A stretch of DNA of 57,296 bases from Ruminococcus flavefaciens. GTDB taxonomy: Bacteria; Bacillota; Clostridia; Oscillospirales; Ruminococcaceae. Below, piece by piece: positions 43,391 to 52,607 of the stretch. The notes below the pieces were generated by a model, which was given only the letters and a program-made list of their open reading frames with translations, made no database searches and had not been told where the DNA came from. Each line of letters starts with the position of its first letter. The first letter of the stretch is position 1. The stretch covers positions 1 to 57,296 of the forward strand of contig DFHF01000030.1 of assembly GCA_002371825.1 (NCBI GenBank), read 5' to 3'. Made by a program: the position numbers and the translations under genes.

Positions 43391-45322
43391 TTATTTTTTC
43401 AGATAGCGTGATAGTTTCTTCCTGCGCTTTTCTTCATACATAATATTGTCAGCAGCAGTAACGAATCGGAATATATCTTCTCCATGCTTAGGGGTATCTA
43501 TAACATATCCTGCACTTGCACTGAGACGATAAGGCTTCTTTTTCTTCTCATTTATAAGTCTTATATTGCGCTTAATACGTTCCTTAAGCTTCTTAGCCTC
43601 GGTTTCAGTATAATCTGCTCCGAATACGATAAATTCATCTCCGCCGAAACGGCAGAATATCTCCCCTGACCTGCACGATGTTCTCAGTACTTCTGCAATA
43701 CTGCAAATCGCATTATCACCTACGCTGTGTCCATATGTATCATTGATCTTTTTAAGTCCATCAAGGTCAATAAACATCAGCATTATCTGACGATGATTGT
43801 CAACGCAGTCACGGTATATCGCTTCTGTTGCGTGTACAAAACCGTTCCTGTTGAAAATACCTGAAAATGTATCAAGAGCATAAAGCTTGCCAAGACGGTC
43901 AACTGCATATTCAAGACATATAAGCTTTCGGATGTTCTCAAGAGAATTGCTTATGCTTATACAAAGTGTCTCAAACATAGAACTGCTGATCTGTATTTTC
44001 GGATTGCACATGACCATATATCCGAGGCATCTTTCGCCGAAATGAAGCGGTATATGATAGTATATCCTTCCGGTAACGCTGTCACCTGCCGATTTCGGGA
44101 ATATTTCCCTTTTATTTATACGTCCGGCATCAAAGAAAGCTCCGTCACGATAGGCTATCTGCACTATCATCTCATCGGTGTACTTTGAAGGGATCTCTTT
44201 ATTGGAAATTTCAGGGAGCGGTCCCCTGTCAACAGCAGTTTCCGAATCCCAGTTATCGCACAGACAGAAATAAAATTCATCCGGAGATATCTCTGATACG
44301 AATTTTTTCATCTGAATGATATACTCATCAAAATTATAGCAGCCAAGAAGTCCTGTAGAGACAAGATTTATTGAAGACATAAGGTGCTGAGCTTCTTCAA
44401 AGCGCATATAATTCCGGTAATTGAACTCACGGAATGCCTCTATATCATGGCTTACATTTTCACAGCAGCCACAGCTTTCCGTAAATCTTGTAGACATATT
44501 AAGAATAATATTGCGCTGCTGAGGTAATGAATTCAGATGATTGTACAGCATCTTGCAGGCCAGTCTTCCGGAAAGACTTAGCGGACGATCTACAGAAGTT
44601 ATCTCGACCTGATAATTCTGAGTACTGTAAGTGTTATCAAATCCGGTAACAGCCACATCACCCGGAACAGATACTCCGTTTGCAGTAAGATAATTTATGG
44701 CTGATGCTGCCATTACATCGTTAGCGCATATTATTGCATCCGGCAAATTCCGTCCTGAGGACAAAAGCTCCTCTGCCGCAATTCTTCCTGAGCGTGCTCT
44801 GAAATCTCCGTAGAAAATATCATTTACTTCCAGTATAAGTCCGTGTTCAGAAACCACCTCGCAAAATGCACTGAGTCTGTCAGCACTTTCCGGATTATCT
44901 TCCGGACCTGATATATAAAAGAAGCGCTTATAGTTATGGACATTAATGAGATGCTCAGTTATGTTTCTCATTGCCGTCTTATTATCGATACCGATATAAT
45001 ACAGATACGGAATATCATTATCGATACTTACTGCCGGTATGCCGGCAGCTTTTATGCGTGAAAGGATATCATCGATAACAGGCTGATAAGCTATTGTATT
45101 TGTGAGAAGTATCGCACCGTCAAACTGCGAAAAATCCGGCAGTGAGAATATAGTGAATTCTCCTGTATCATGTCTTGGGTTGTTCATAGCGCCGCTGAAT
45201 GATACGAAAGCTGAAACGTTCATTGAATATTCGGCGGCCATTGAAGCAATTCCGCTGAGTATTGCGCTCTGATAGCTCTGATCTATCTCTTCGATTATTA
45301 GTGCGATATTGTAGCTGCTCAT
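43391..45322 (-). CDS. Cytosolic sugar-binding-domain / GGDEF fusion (probable diguanylate cyclase)
   Basis: A 643-residue fusion. Residues 1-290 are a LacI/periplasmic-binding type sensor (IALIIEEIDQSYQSAILSGI at the start, PDAIICANDVMAASAINYL near 190, VAVTGFDNT near 217). It has neither the usual DNA-binding head nor a signal peptide. A middle region (about 300-470) may be GAF-like. A C-terminal GGDEF domain has an intact CRFGGDEFIVFG (about 555-566), so c-di-GMP synthesis is likely. The inhibitory-site position reads RSGE rather than RxxD. The start ATG 45322 has GGGGTG 9 nt upstream; an upstream in-frame ATG (45373) lacks one. No EAL or PilZ gene is in the window. Confidence 0.82.
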   Translation of the reverse strand: MSSYNIALIIEEIDQSYQSAILSGIASMAAEYSMNVSAFVSFSGAMNNPRHDTGEFTIFSLPDFSQFDGAILLTNTIAYQPVIDDILSRIKAAGIPAVSIDNDIPYLYYIGIDNKTAMRNITEHLINVHNYKRFFYISGPEDNPESADRLSAFCEVVSEHGLILEVNDIFYGDFRARSGRIAAEELLSSGRNLPDAIICANDVMAASAINYLTANGVSVPGDVAVTGFDNTYSTQNYQVEITSVDRPLSLSGRLACKMLYNHLNSLPQQRNIILNMSTRFTESCGCCENVSHDIEAFREFNYRNYMRFEEAQHLMSSINLVSTGLLGCYNFDEYIIQMKKFVSEISPDEFYFCLCDNWDSETAVDRGPLPEISNKEIPSKYTDEMIVQIAYRDGAFFDAGRINKREIFPKSAGDSVTGRIYYHIPLHFGERCLGYMVMCNPKIQISSSMFETLCISISNSLENIRKLICLEYAVDRLGKLYALDTFSGIFNRNGFVHATEAIYRDCVDNHRQIMLMFIDLDGLKKINDTYGHSVGDNAICSIAEVLRTSCRSGEIFCRFGGDEFIVFGADYTETEAKKLKERIKRNIRLINEKKKKPYRLSASAGYVIDTPKHGEDIFRFVTAADNIMYEEKRRKKLSRYLKK

Positions 45323-45380
45323 CCTGTCTCTCACCCCTTTCAGACCATTGCTGCTATATGCTGTTATATTCACTGGATCT

Positions 45381-45415
45381 AATGTAAAATTACAGTGTTA
45401 TATATATTTTACATT
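45381..45415. promoter_or_regulatory. Inverted repeat, candidate operator
   Basis: AATGTAAAAT (45381-45390) and its exact complement ATTTTACATT (45406-45415) are separated by 15 bp. A second, overlapping palindrome TGTAA-AA-TTACA lies at 45383-45394. The repeat sits 59-93 bp upstream of the sensor/GGDEF gene start. Confidence 0.4.
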
Positions 45416-45584
45416 ATTTCTGAAAAAAAATCAATAGTTTTGTATTATAATATTTATTATCAATATTCATTTTCTATTAATATTCTTAGCCTGCATCAAT
45501 GTATTTCTGAGAGTGTCTATAAGTCGAAAAAATCTCGTCTTTTTGAGAGAATTTGTATCACTATGCCGAAAATTTTATCCCTTA
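45416..45584. other. AT-rich divergent intergenic region
   Basis: Spacer between the sensor/GGDEF gene and ppa, which are divergently transcribed. Beyond the inverted repeat and the ppa promoter I see no gene, RNA gene or clear minus-strand promoter. Confidence 0.5.
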
Positions 45585-45612
45585 TTGACAAATCATAAAA
45601 AAATGGTATACT
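45585..45612 (+). promoter_or_regulatory. SigA-type promoter of ppa
   Basis: TTGACA (45585-45590), 16-bp spacer, TATACT (45607-45612), about 80 nt before the ppa start. Confidence 0.78.
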
Positions 45613-45692
45613 AATTAGTAGGATAAAACTCTTGTTACTGGCAAGAACGTGTTTATTATTTCCGGTTTTCCGGGTATTTGCGGAGGGATCAT

Positions 45693-46223
45693 ATGAATAT
45701 TTGGCACAACATCAGCCCGAAGCGCATCAGCCCAGACCATTTCTATGCAGTGATCGAGATCGGTAAAGGAAGCAAGATAAAGTACGAACTCGATAAGGAC
45801 ACAGGTCTCATTAAAATGGATCGTATCCTTCATACTTCTACTCATTATCCTGCTAACTACGGTCTCATACCGAGAACATACTCCGACGATCAGGACCCTC
45901 TTGATGTTCTTGTTCTCTGCTCAGAAACTCTGATGCCGCTCACACTTGTAAAATGTTATCCCATAGGTGTTATCAGAATGCTCGATAACGGCCACAGGGA
46001 CGATAAGATCATCGCTATCCCCTTTGATGACCCCAACTACAATATGTATACCGACATCGAGGAGCTCCCGAAACATATCTTTGATGAGATGATCCATTTC
46101 TTCAAGGTATATAAGGAACTCGAAAACAAAACTACTGCTGTAAACGAAATCGACCATGCAGATGTTGCAAAGCAGATCATCGCTCACGATATTGAATCTT
46201 ATATCGAGAACTTCTGTAAGTGA
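45693..46223 (+). CDS. ppa: Inorganic pyrophosphatase, family I
   Basis: Mg2+-dependent hydrolysis of pyrophosphate, pulling biosynthetic reactions forward; cytosolic. IEIGKGSKIKYELDKDTG (about 20-37), the HYPANYGLIPRT segment and the metal-binding DDQDPLDVLVL (Asp-x-Asp-Pro-x-x-Asp type) are diagnostic. It has 176 residues, normal for the family. The ATG at 45693 has CGGAGGG 5 nt upstream. The following gene makes PRPP, so the pair links pyrophosphate and phosphoribosyl metabolism. Confidence 0.95.
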   Translation: MNIWHNISPKRISPDHFYAVIEIGKGSKIKYELDKDTGLIKMDRILHTSTHYPANYGLIPRTYSDDQDPLDVLVLCSETLMPLTLVKCYPIGVIRMLDNGHRDDKIIAIPFDDPNYNMYTDIEELPKHIFDEMIHFFKVYKELENKTTAVNEIDHADVAKQIIAHDIESYIENFCK

Positions 46224-46304
46224 TCCTTGCAGCATCCCCGCCGCTGACTGCGGACGTATTAATGAAAGGAGTATCACACATACCTTTTGTGTGAAAATTA
46301 TCTT

Positions 46305-47450
46305 ATGACAGCTTCAAGTGAAATTTTATTTGGACGTGATTCCAACGTTGCACCTATAGGCATCATCGCTATGAACAGTGTTACCGAACTCGGCAGCAAG
46401 ATCGACAATTATCTCGTTGACTGGGCCGGCAAGGGCGGTATCAATGTTGACACATTCCTCGTTGAGAGCGAATGCCCCCGTTTCTCCTCCGGAGACGGTA
46501 AGGGACTCATTAAATCAACTGTTCGAGGCATGGATCTCTTCATCATTATCGATGTAGGTAACTACAGCATAAAATACGACTATTTCGGCATGAAGAATGC
46601 TATGTCTCCTGACGATCACTTCCAGGATCTTAAGAGAATAATCCAGGCAGCAAGCGGTAAGGCTCATCGCATCAACGTTATAATGCCTACACTCTACGGC
46701 GGACGTCAGCACAGAAGAAACTACCGTGAATCTCTCGACTGTGCCTGCGCTCTTCAGGAGCTTGAGGCAATGGGCGTATCAAATATCGTTTGCTTCGATG
46801 CTCATGACCCAAGAGTTCAGAACGCTGTTCCGCTCATGGGATTTGATAATGTTATGCCTACTTATCAGGTACTTAAGGCTATGCTCAAGGATATCAAGGA
46901 TATCAACTTCAATAAGGAAAAGTTCATGGTTGTAAGCCCTGACGAAGGCGCTCTTAACAGAAATATGTACTACGCTTCAGTACTCGGTGTTGAAATGGGT
47001 ATGTTCTACAAGAGAAGAGATTACTCCACGATCGTTAACGGACGCAATCCTATCGTAGCTCATGAGTACCTTGGTAACCCTGTAGAAGGCAAGGATATCT
47101 TCGTTTCCGATGATATCATCTCCTCCGGTGAGTCAATGCTGGATCTTGCATATGCCCTTAAGGAGAAGAAGGCCGGACGTATCTTCGCTTATGCTACATA
47201 TACTATATTCACAAATGGTCTTGAAAAGTTCGATAAGGCTTATAACGATGGTATAATCGACGGTGTATTCGGTACAAACCTTACTTACAGAACACCTGAG
47301 CTCCTCTCAAGACCTTGGTTCCATGAGGTTGATGTTTCTAAGTACATCGCTTACTACATCGAGGCAATGAATCACGATGTTTCTATCAGCAAGATAATCG
47401 ATCCCCACGAAAAGATCGACAATCTCCTTAAGAAATACGGTATGAAATAA
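46305..47450 (+). CDS. prs: Ribose-phosphate pyrophosphokinase (clostridial long form)
   Basis: Makes phosphoribosyl pyrophosphate from ribose 5-phosphate and ATP for purine, pyrimidine, His and Trp synthesis. DLFIIIDVGNYS, MPTLYGGRQHRRNYRESLDC (about 125-144), VCFDAHDPRVQNAVP, VVSPDEGALNRN and the PRPP-loop VSDDIISSGESMLDLAYAL (about 269-287) are visible. At 381 residues it is longer than the usual 315, as in related clostridia. The start is unsure: ATG 46305 lacks a good ribosome site, and an in-frame TTG at 46287 gives 387 residues. The AAAGGAG at 46265-46271 is too far from either. Confidence 0.9.
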   Translation: MTASSEILFGRDSNVAPIGIIAMNSVTELGSKIDNYLVDWAGKGGINVDTFLVESECPRFSSGDGKGLIKSTVRGMDLFIIIDVGNYSIKYDYFGMKNAMSPDDHFQDLKRIIQAASGKAHRINVIMPTLYGGRQHRRNYRESLDCACALQELEAMGVSNIVCFDAHDPRVQNAVPLMGFDNVMPTYQVLKAMLKDIKDINFNKEKFMVVSPDEGALNRNMYYASVLGVEMGMFYKRRDYSTIVNGRNPIVAHEYLGNPVEGKDIFVSDDIISSGESMLDLAYALKEKKAGRIFAYATYTIFTNGLEKFDKAYNDGIIDGVFGTNLTYRTPELLSRPWFHEVDVSKYIAYYIEAMNHDVSISKIIDPHEKIDNLLKKYGMK

Positions 47451-47453
47451 TTT

Positions 47454-47494
47454 AAAGCGGACACGTTAAAGTGTCCGCTTTTGAATTTTTTTCA
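47454..47494 (+). terminator. Intrinsic terminator after prs
   Basis: Perfect stem AAAGCGGACAC (47454-47464) / GTGTCCGCTTT (47471-47481) followed by a T-rich tail (TGAATTTTTTT). Confidence 0.88.
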
Positions 47495-47522
47495 TTTATA
47501 ACATTAATTTTTTGCAGTGCTA

Positions 47523-47551
47523 TTGAAATGACACAGGGAAAATGATATAAT
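47523..47551 (+). promoter_or_regulatory. SigA-type promoter of the recJ-relA operon
   Basis: TTGAAA (47523-47528), 17-bp spacer, TATAAT (47546-47551), about 30 nt before the recJ start. Confidence 0.85.
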
Positions 47552-47582
47552 AATAGTATATATATTTTCAAGGAGTATTTAT

Positions 47583-49637
47583 ATGAAAAAATGGACTGTG
47601 GATGTTCCGGATAAAAATACAGTCTCTAAACTCACTTTTGGCTGTGGAGTCTCTTCACTGACCGCCGCTGTACTTGCCGGCAGAGGCTATTCCTCACCTG
47701 AATCAGTTGCTGACAGCCTTAATGTGGATGAACTTACTGATCCTTTCCAGATAAGGGATATGCAGGAGGCTGCAGATATTATCAATGAGGCTATAGATTC
47801 CGGTGAGCATATTTGCGTTTACGGCGATTATGACTGTGACGGAATAATGTCTGTTGTTATTCTTTATTCATACCTTTTAGAAGCCGGCGCTGATGTATCA
47901 TATTATATCCCGGAAAGAGCAGAAGGCTACGGGCTCAACAAAAATGCCATTGATAAGCTTTGCAGTGACGGAACAGGTCTTATCGTTACTGTTGATAACG
48001 GAATAACAGCTGTTGAGGAAGCTGAATATATCTATCAGCTCGGAATGAGACTTGTCATCACCGATCATCATCAGCAGGGCGATATCCTCCCCAAAGCAGA
48101 GGCAATCGTTGATCCTCACAGACATGACTGCTTCTCCACTTTCAAATATATGTGCGGAGCCGGACTTGCACTGAAGCTTGTTGCTGCTCTTGACGGCGGC
48201 GACTATACAATGGCTCTGGAACAATTCGGTGATCTTGCCGCAATTGCAACTGTTGCTGACGTTGTCAGTCTTACCGGTGAAAATCGATTTCTTGTCGCCT
48301 ACGGTCTTGAGCTTATAAATAACACCGACCGTACAGCACTTATAGCACTAAAAGAAGTAGCTGGCCTTACAGATAAAAAAGTAGACACATTCGGCATAGG
48401 CTTTGGCCTTGGACCAAGAATAAACGCTTCAGGCAGATTTGGTTCACCTAAAACAGCAGCTGAGCTTTTTTTGTGTGATGATCCTGATGAAGCTCTTGAT
48501 ATAGCCCGAAAACTGGATCAGCTCAACTCAGAGAGAAAAAATACAGAAAATGAGATCCTCGCTGAGATCTACTCAATGATCGACAGCGACCCTTCACTGA
48601 TACGGGGCAGGACTATTTTTATCTGCGGCAAGAACTGGCATCACGGTGTGATCGGTATCGTTGCTGCAAGGATAATGGAAAAATTCGGAAAGCCCGTTTT
48701 TATCGCTTCCGAATCAGATGGAGAGATCCGTGGATCAGCACGATCATTCGGCGTATTTTCCATATTCGGTGCGCTGAGCTATGCTGCTGACTCACTTGAA
48801 AAATTCGGAGGTCATCCAGCAGCCGGCGGCTTTACCATAAGATCCGGAATGTCAGCTGATTTCAGAGACCTTATCGAAAAATATGCACTTGAAAATCATA
48901 AAATAATGCCGATCCTGACTGTTACTGCAAATGCACCAGTCAGTCCTGCTGAGCTGACGGTTCAGAACATTCAGGGACTTGAACTGCTACAGCCATTCGG
49001 AACCGACAACGAAAAGCCGCTTTTCTATATCGAAAATGCTGTCGTGATCGATGTTTACCCGTTATCCGGCGGACTTCATTCCAAATTGAGAATAAAACTT
49101 GGATACGGTCAATTCGACGTACTTGTTTTCCGTACTTCCCCTGCATCTTTGATCTGCGGAAAAGATTCTGTGTGCAACATGATCGTTTCACTCGGAATAA
49201 ATGAGTACAAGGGACAGACTTCAGTTTCTATTATTGCTGAGGACATCCGGCCATGCAGCTTCCAGCAGAACAGCTATTTCGCTGCTCTCGCCTCTTTTGA
49301 AGCCTTTTTGCGAGGGGAAGAACTCCCGCCGAACTATTATCCGAGAATGGTCCCGACCCGTGATGAGGTCGTAAGGATATATAAGGCTATACCAGATGAA
49401 GGTATTCCGCTTGATACACTCTATGTCAAGCTCAATGATCCAAGGATCAATTATTGTAAATTTTCTGTTTCGGCTGAAGCTCTCCGGGAGCTTGGTCTTG
49501 TAAAGATATCATCAGCCGATTCTGTTATATCAAAGGTCAGTGTCAATAAAAAAGCAGACCTTAATTCCGCACCCGTTCTTGTCTCGCTGAGAAATAAGCT
49601 CAGCAGCCTGATTCCGGCTTCCGCAGGCCGTAAATAA
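47583..49637 (+). CDS. recJ: Single-stranded-DNA-specific exonuclease RecJ
   Basis: 5'-3' single-strand DNA exonuclease used in recombination and mismatch repair. The DHH phosphoesterase core has CVYGDYDCDGIMSV (about 80-93), VTVDNGIT, ITDHHQQ (about 159-165) and ADVVSLTGENR. The DHHA1 part has FGGHPAAGGF (about 414-423), and an OB-fold follows. It has 684 residues, within the family range. The ATG has AAGGAG 7 nt upstream. The recJ-relA order is conserved in clostridia. Confidence 0.95.
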   Translation: MKKWTVDVPDKNTVSKLTFGCGVSSLTAAVLAGRGYSSPESVADSLNVDELTDPFQIRDMQEAADIINEAIDSGEHICVYGDYDCDGIMSVVILYSYLLEAGADVSYYIPERAEGYGLNKNAIDKLCSDGTGLIVTVDNGITAVEEAEYIYQLGMRLVITDHHQQGDILPKAEAIVDPHRHDCFSTFKYMCGAGLALKLVAALDGGDYTMALEQFGDLAAIATVADVVSLTGENRFLVAYGLELINNTDRTALIALKEVAGLTDKKVDTFGIGFGLGPRINASGRFGSPKTAAELFLCDDPDEALDIARKLDQLNSERKNTENEILAEIYSMIDSDPSLIRGRTIFICGKNWHHGVIGIVAARIMEKFGKPVFIASESDGEIRGSARSFGVFSIFGALSYAADSLEKFGGHPAAGGFTIRSGMSADFRDLIEKYALENHKIMPILTVTANAPVSPAELTVQNIQGLELLQPFGTDNEKPLFYIENAVVIDVYPLSGGLHSKLRIKLGYGQFDVLVFRTSPASLICGKDSVCNMIVSLGINEYKGQTSVSIIAEDIRPCSFQQNSYFAALASFEAFLRGEELPPNYYPRMVPTRDEVVRIYKAIPDEGIPLDTLYVKLNDPRINYCKFSVSAEALRELGLVKISSADSVISKVSVNKKADLNSAPVLVSLRNKLSSLIPASAGRK

Positions 49638-49668
49638 GCGGTGACCCCTTCCGGTCAAGGAGATTGCT

Positions 49669-51969
49669 ATGAAAGATGATATGAATAATTCCAATATTCC
49701 CCACCCAGAAGTGGAGGTACCTATCCCGGAGACCGCTGCTGCTTCGGCACCAGATGATTATCTCAGCGATATCCCAGATTATGATGATAATTTCACTATC
49801 GAAAAGATCATCCAGAAAATACTTACCGATGATAAACAGTATGACCTGAGCAAGATCATCTCTGCTTATGAATTCGCTGCAAAAGCCCACGAGGGTCAGA
49901 CCCGCTCTTCAGGTCAGGCTTATATTATCCACCCTCTCGCTGTTGCTTATACACTTCTTGAACTGGGAATGGATACTGATACCATATGCGCCGCCCTTCT
50001 TCATGACGTTGTTGAGGATACTCCGGCAACTCTTGATGACCTTAAAAAGCGATTCGGTCAGGATGTTGCAATGCTTGTCGACGGTGTTACAAAGCTCGGA
50101 AAAATGCCTGTATTTACTAAAGAAGAACAGCAGGCTGAGAATATCCGCAAGATACTTCTTGCTATGTCTCAGGATATCCGTGTAATGATAATTAAGCTTG
50201 CTGACCGCCTGCATAACATGAGAACACTTAAATACCGTCCCATTGATAAGCAGCGAAATACAGCTCTTGAAACCATGAATATCTACGCTCCTATCGCTCA
50301 CCGTCTCGGTATCAGAGCTATTAAAGAAGAGCTGGAAGATCTTTCATTCCACTACCTTGACCCATACGCTTACTCTGAAATAGAGCATATCCTCGAAAAC
50401 AAAAAAGAAGAACGTGAGGAATTCATTGAAACTATAAAAGCCCGTATAAATCAGCGCTTCAAATCTGAGGAATTCACAGAACCGCCTCAGGTAGACGGCC
50501 GTGTAAAGAGTATCTACAGTATTTATAAGAAGATATTTATCTCTCATAAAAATATCGATGAGATCTACGATAAATATGCTGTAAGAATAATCGTTACCAC
50601 TATCGCTGAGTGCTACAATGTACTTGGTCTTATCCACGATATGTTCCGTCCCCTGCCCAATCGCTTCAAGGACTATATCTCCACACCTAAGGCTAATATG
50701 TATCAGTCTCTCCATACGACTGTTCTCGGTAAGGAAGGTATCCCATTCGAGGTACAGATCAGGACATGGGATATGCACGAGACTGCTGAGTACGGTATTG
50801 CTGCACACTGGAAATACAAAGAAGGTATCCAGGGAAAAGACAAAATGGAACAGCGTCTTGCATGGGTTCGCCAGGTGATCGAAGCTCAGCAGACCTCCGA
50901 CGATGTTGAGGAGATCGTCCGAATTATCAAAACAGATCTTGCTCCGGAAGATATCGTTGTAATGACACCTAAGGGAATGTCTGTGTCCCTGCCTATCAAT
51001 TCTACTGTTATAGACTTCGCATATCGGATCCACACTGAGATAGGCCACAAGACAGTCGGTGCAAAGGTTGACGGAAGGATCGTTCCGCTGGACTATAAGC
51101 TTCAGACCGGTCAGATATGTGAGATCATAACCAGCAAAGACCCTGATAAAGGACCTAACAGAGCCTGGCTCAATATCGTTCAGACAAATGAAGCCAGATC
51201 AAAAATACGCTCATGGTTCAAAAAAGAGCGCCGTGACGAAAATATCATCGAAGGTAAAGCCGCTCTTGAAAAAGAATTCAAGCGGCACAGGATCAATCTC
51301 TCTGAGAGCGAATATGAGGATTTTCTCTGTGATGACTTCAAAAAGCATAACTGTGAGACTCTCGATGATTTCTATGCTTCTATCGGATATGGCGGTATAC
51401 TCCTTTCTAAGATAATCCCCCGTCTGAAGGATAGATATGAAAAGCTCCATGCTGCTGAAGAAAAAGAACCGGCAGTTGTTTCCGTTATCCAGCCTAAACC
51501 TTCGGGAAGAAGCTGTATCGTTCTTGATGAGATCGACGATATGCTTGTAAAATTTGCTCAGTGCTGTAATCCACTCCCCGGAGATGACATCATCGGATTT
51601 ATAACCAGAGGTCATGGTATCTCTGTCCACACTGTAGACTGTACCAACTACAAGGCTGTCCTTCAGAGAAATGATCCACAAGAACTCAGCCGCTGGGTGG
51701 AGATTCAATGGACTGAAAACAGCAATACTCAGCTCCAGACGAGCTTTGAAGTTACTGCTACAGACCGTGTCGGCCTTGTTTATGATATCTCTGCTGTACT
51801 TCTCGAAGCAAGAGTGCCTATCGTTCACTCTTCTTCAAGAGTCCTCAAAAACGGAAATGCACTCTTTGAAAGTACTGTTATCATTTCAAGTACTGAACAG
51901 CTCAATAATCTTTTTGAAAAGCTTAGAAAGATAAAGGGTGTAATTTCAGTTGAAAGATCTGCAATATAA
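49669..51969 (+). CDS. relA: Bifunctional (p)ppGpp synthetase/hydrolase Rel
   Basis: Long RelA/SpoT homologue that makes and degrades (p)ppGpp in the stringent response. An acidic N-terminal extension (about 1-55) precedes the HD hydrolase domain (AAKAHEGQTRSSGQAYIIHP, ALLHDVVEDT). The synthetase domain follows, with GRVKSIYSIYKK and DKYAVRIIV, then TGS (MTPKGMSVSLPINSTVIDFAY), a conserved zinc-type CCNPLPGDDI segment, and ACT (EVTATDRVGLVYDISAVL). It has 766 residues, standard length. Both active sites look complete. The ATG has AAGGAG 6 nt upstream. Confidence 0.96.
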   Translation: MKDDMNNSNIPHPEVEVPIPETAAASAPDDYLSDIPDYDDNFTIEKIIQKILTDDKQYDLSKIISAYEFAAKAHEGQTRSSGQAYIIHPLAVAYTLLELGMDTDTICAALLHDVVEDTPATLDDLKKRFGQDVAMLVDGVTKLGKMPVFTKEEQQAENIRKILLAMSQDIRVMIIKLADRLHNMRTLKYRPIDKQRNTALETMNIYAPIAHRLGIRAIKEELEDLSFHYLDPYAYSEIEHILENKKEEREEFIETIKARINQRFKSEEFTEPPQVDGRVKSIYSIYKKIFISHKNIDEIYDKYAVRIIVTTIAECYNVLGLIHDMFRPLPNRFKDYISTPKANMYQSLHTTVLGKEGIPFEVQIRTWDMHETAEYGIAAHWKYKEGIQGKDKMEQRLAWVRQVIEAQQTSDDVEEIVRIIKTDLAPEDIVVMTPKGMSVSLPINSTVIDFAYRIHTEIGHKTVGAKVDGRIVPLDYKLQTGQICEIITSKDPDKGPNRAWLNIVQTNEARSKIRSWFKKERRDENIIEGKAALEKEFKRHRINLSESEYEDFLCDDFKKHNCETLDDFYASIGYGGILLSKIIPRLKDRYEKLHAAEEKEPAVVSVIQPKPSGRSCIVLDEIDDMLVKFAQCCNPLPGDDIIGFITRGHGISVHTVDCTNYKAVLQRNDPQELSRWVEIQWTENSNTQLQTSFEVTATDRVGLVYDISAVLLEARVPIVHSSSRVLKNGNALFESTVIISSTEQLNNLFEKLRKIKGVISVERSAI

Positions 51970-51979
51970 GGAGGTCTAT

Positions 51980-52606
51980 ATGAAGATCCATACGCTAAAT
52001 CTCGGTGTTCTCCGTGTAAACTGCTATGTAGTTGAGACTGCTCCCGGTAAGTGCGTCATAATCGATCTTGGCGGAGATCCGGATTATCTTCTCGATTTTC
52101 TCCGTGAGCACAGACTTAAACTATCAAAAATACTTATTACTCACGGCCACTTCGATCATATCGGCGGAGTTGAGGCAATACGCAAAAAAACCGGCGCAGA
52201 GGTATATATTCATGTGGATGATGCTAAATGCCTCAAAAGTGCAGACTATTGTCTCGCCTCCAACTTCCCTTATGTAAAATTTACTCCTGTTACCGACTGG
52301 ACAGCTATTACCGGAGACTGCCATATAAATGACGGTGATCTTTCCTTCAAAGTCATCCATACTCCCGGCCACTCAGAAGGCAGCGTGTGCTACATCTGTC
52401 AGGACGTTATATTCACCGGAGATACTCTGTTCAGATACTCTATCGGAAGAACAGATTTCACCGGAAGCAACTCTATAGATATGAAAAATTCCCTCAGAAA
52501 GCTTTATCTTCTTGACGGAGACTATAAAGTTCTTCCCGGTCATGAAGCATCGTCCACACTTAATGCTGAAAGACGGAATAATCCATATATGAAGGAATTC
52601 AGATAA
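51980..52606 (+). CDS. MBL-fold metallo-hydrolase (glyoxalase II-like)
   Basis: A 208-residue metallo-beta-lactamase-fold hydrolase. THGHFDHIGG (about 54-63) is the zinc motif, with further ligands in HTPGHSEGSV, FTGDTLF and LPGHEASST. The size and the position after relA match the clostridial YqgX-type hydrolases, often called hydroxyacylglutathione hydrolase-like, whose true substrate is unsettled. The ATG at 51980 has AAGGAGG upstream. Confidence 0.88.
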   Translation: MKIHTLNLGVLRVNCYVVETAPGKCVIIDLGGDPDYLLDFLREHRLKLSKILITHGHFDHIGGVEAIRKKTGAEVYIHVDDAKCLKSADYCLASNFPYVKFTPVTDWTAITGDCHINDGDLSFKVIHTPGHSEGSVCYICQDVIFTGDTLFRYSIGRTDFTGSNSIDMKNSLRKLYLLDGDYKVLPGHEASSTLNAERRNNPYMKEFR

Positions 52607-52607
52607 A

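Noticed and set aside
50344..51048. A 234-codon open frame antisense to relA
   Set aside because: Same reasoning: no start signal, no family resemblance, and full overlap with the synthetase domain.
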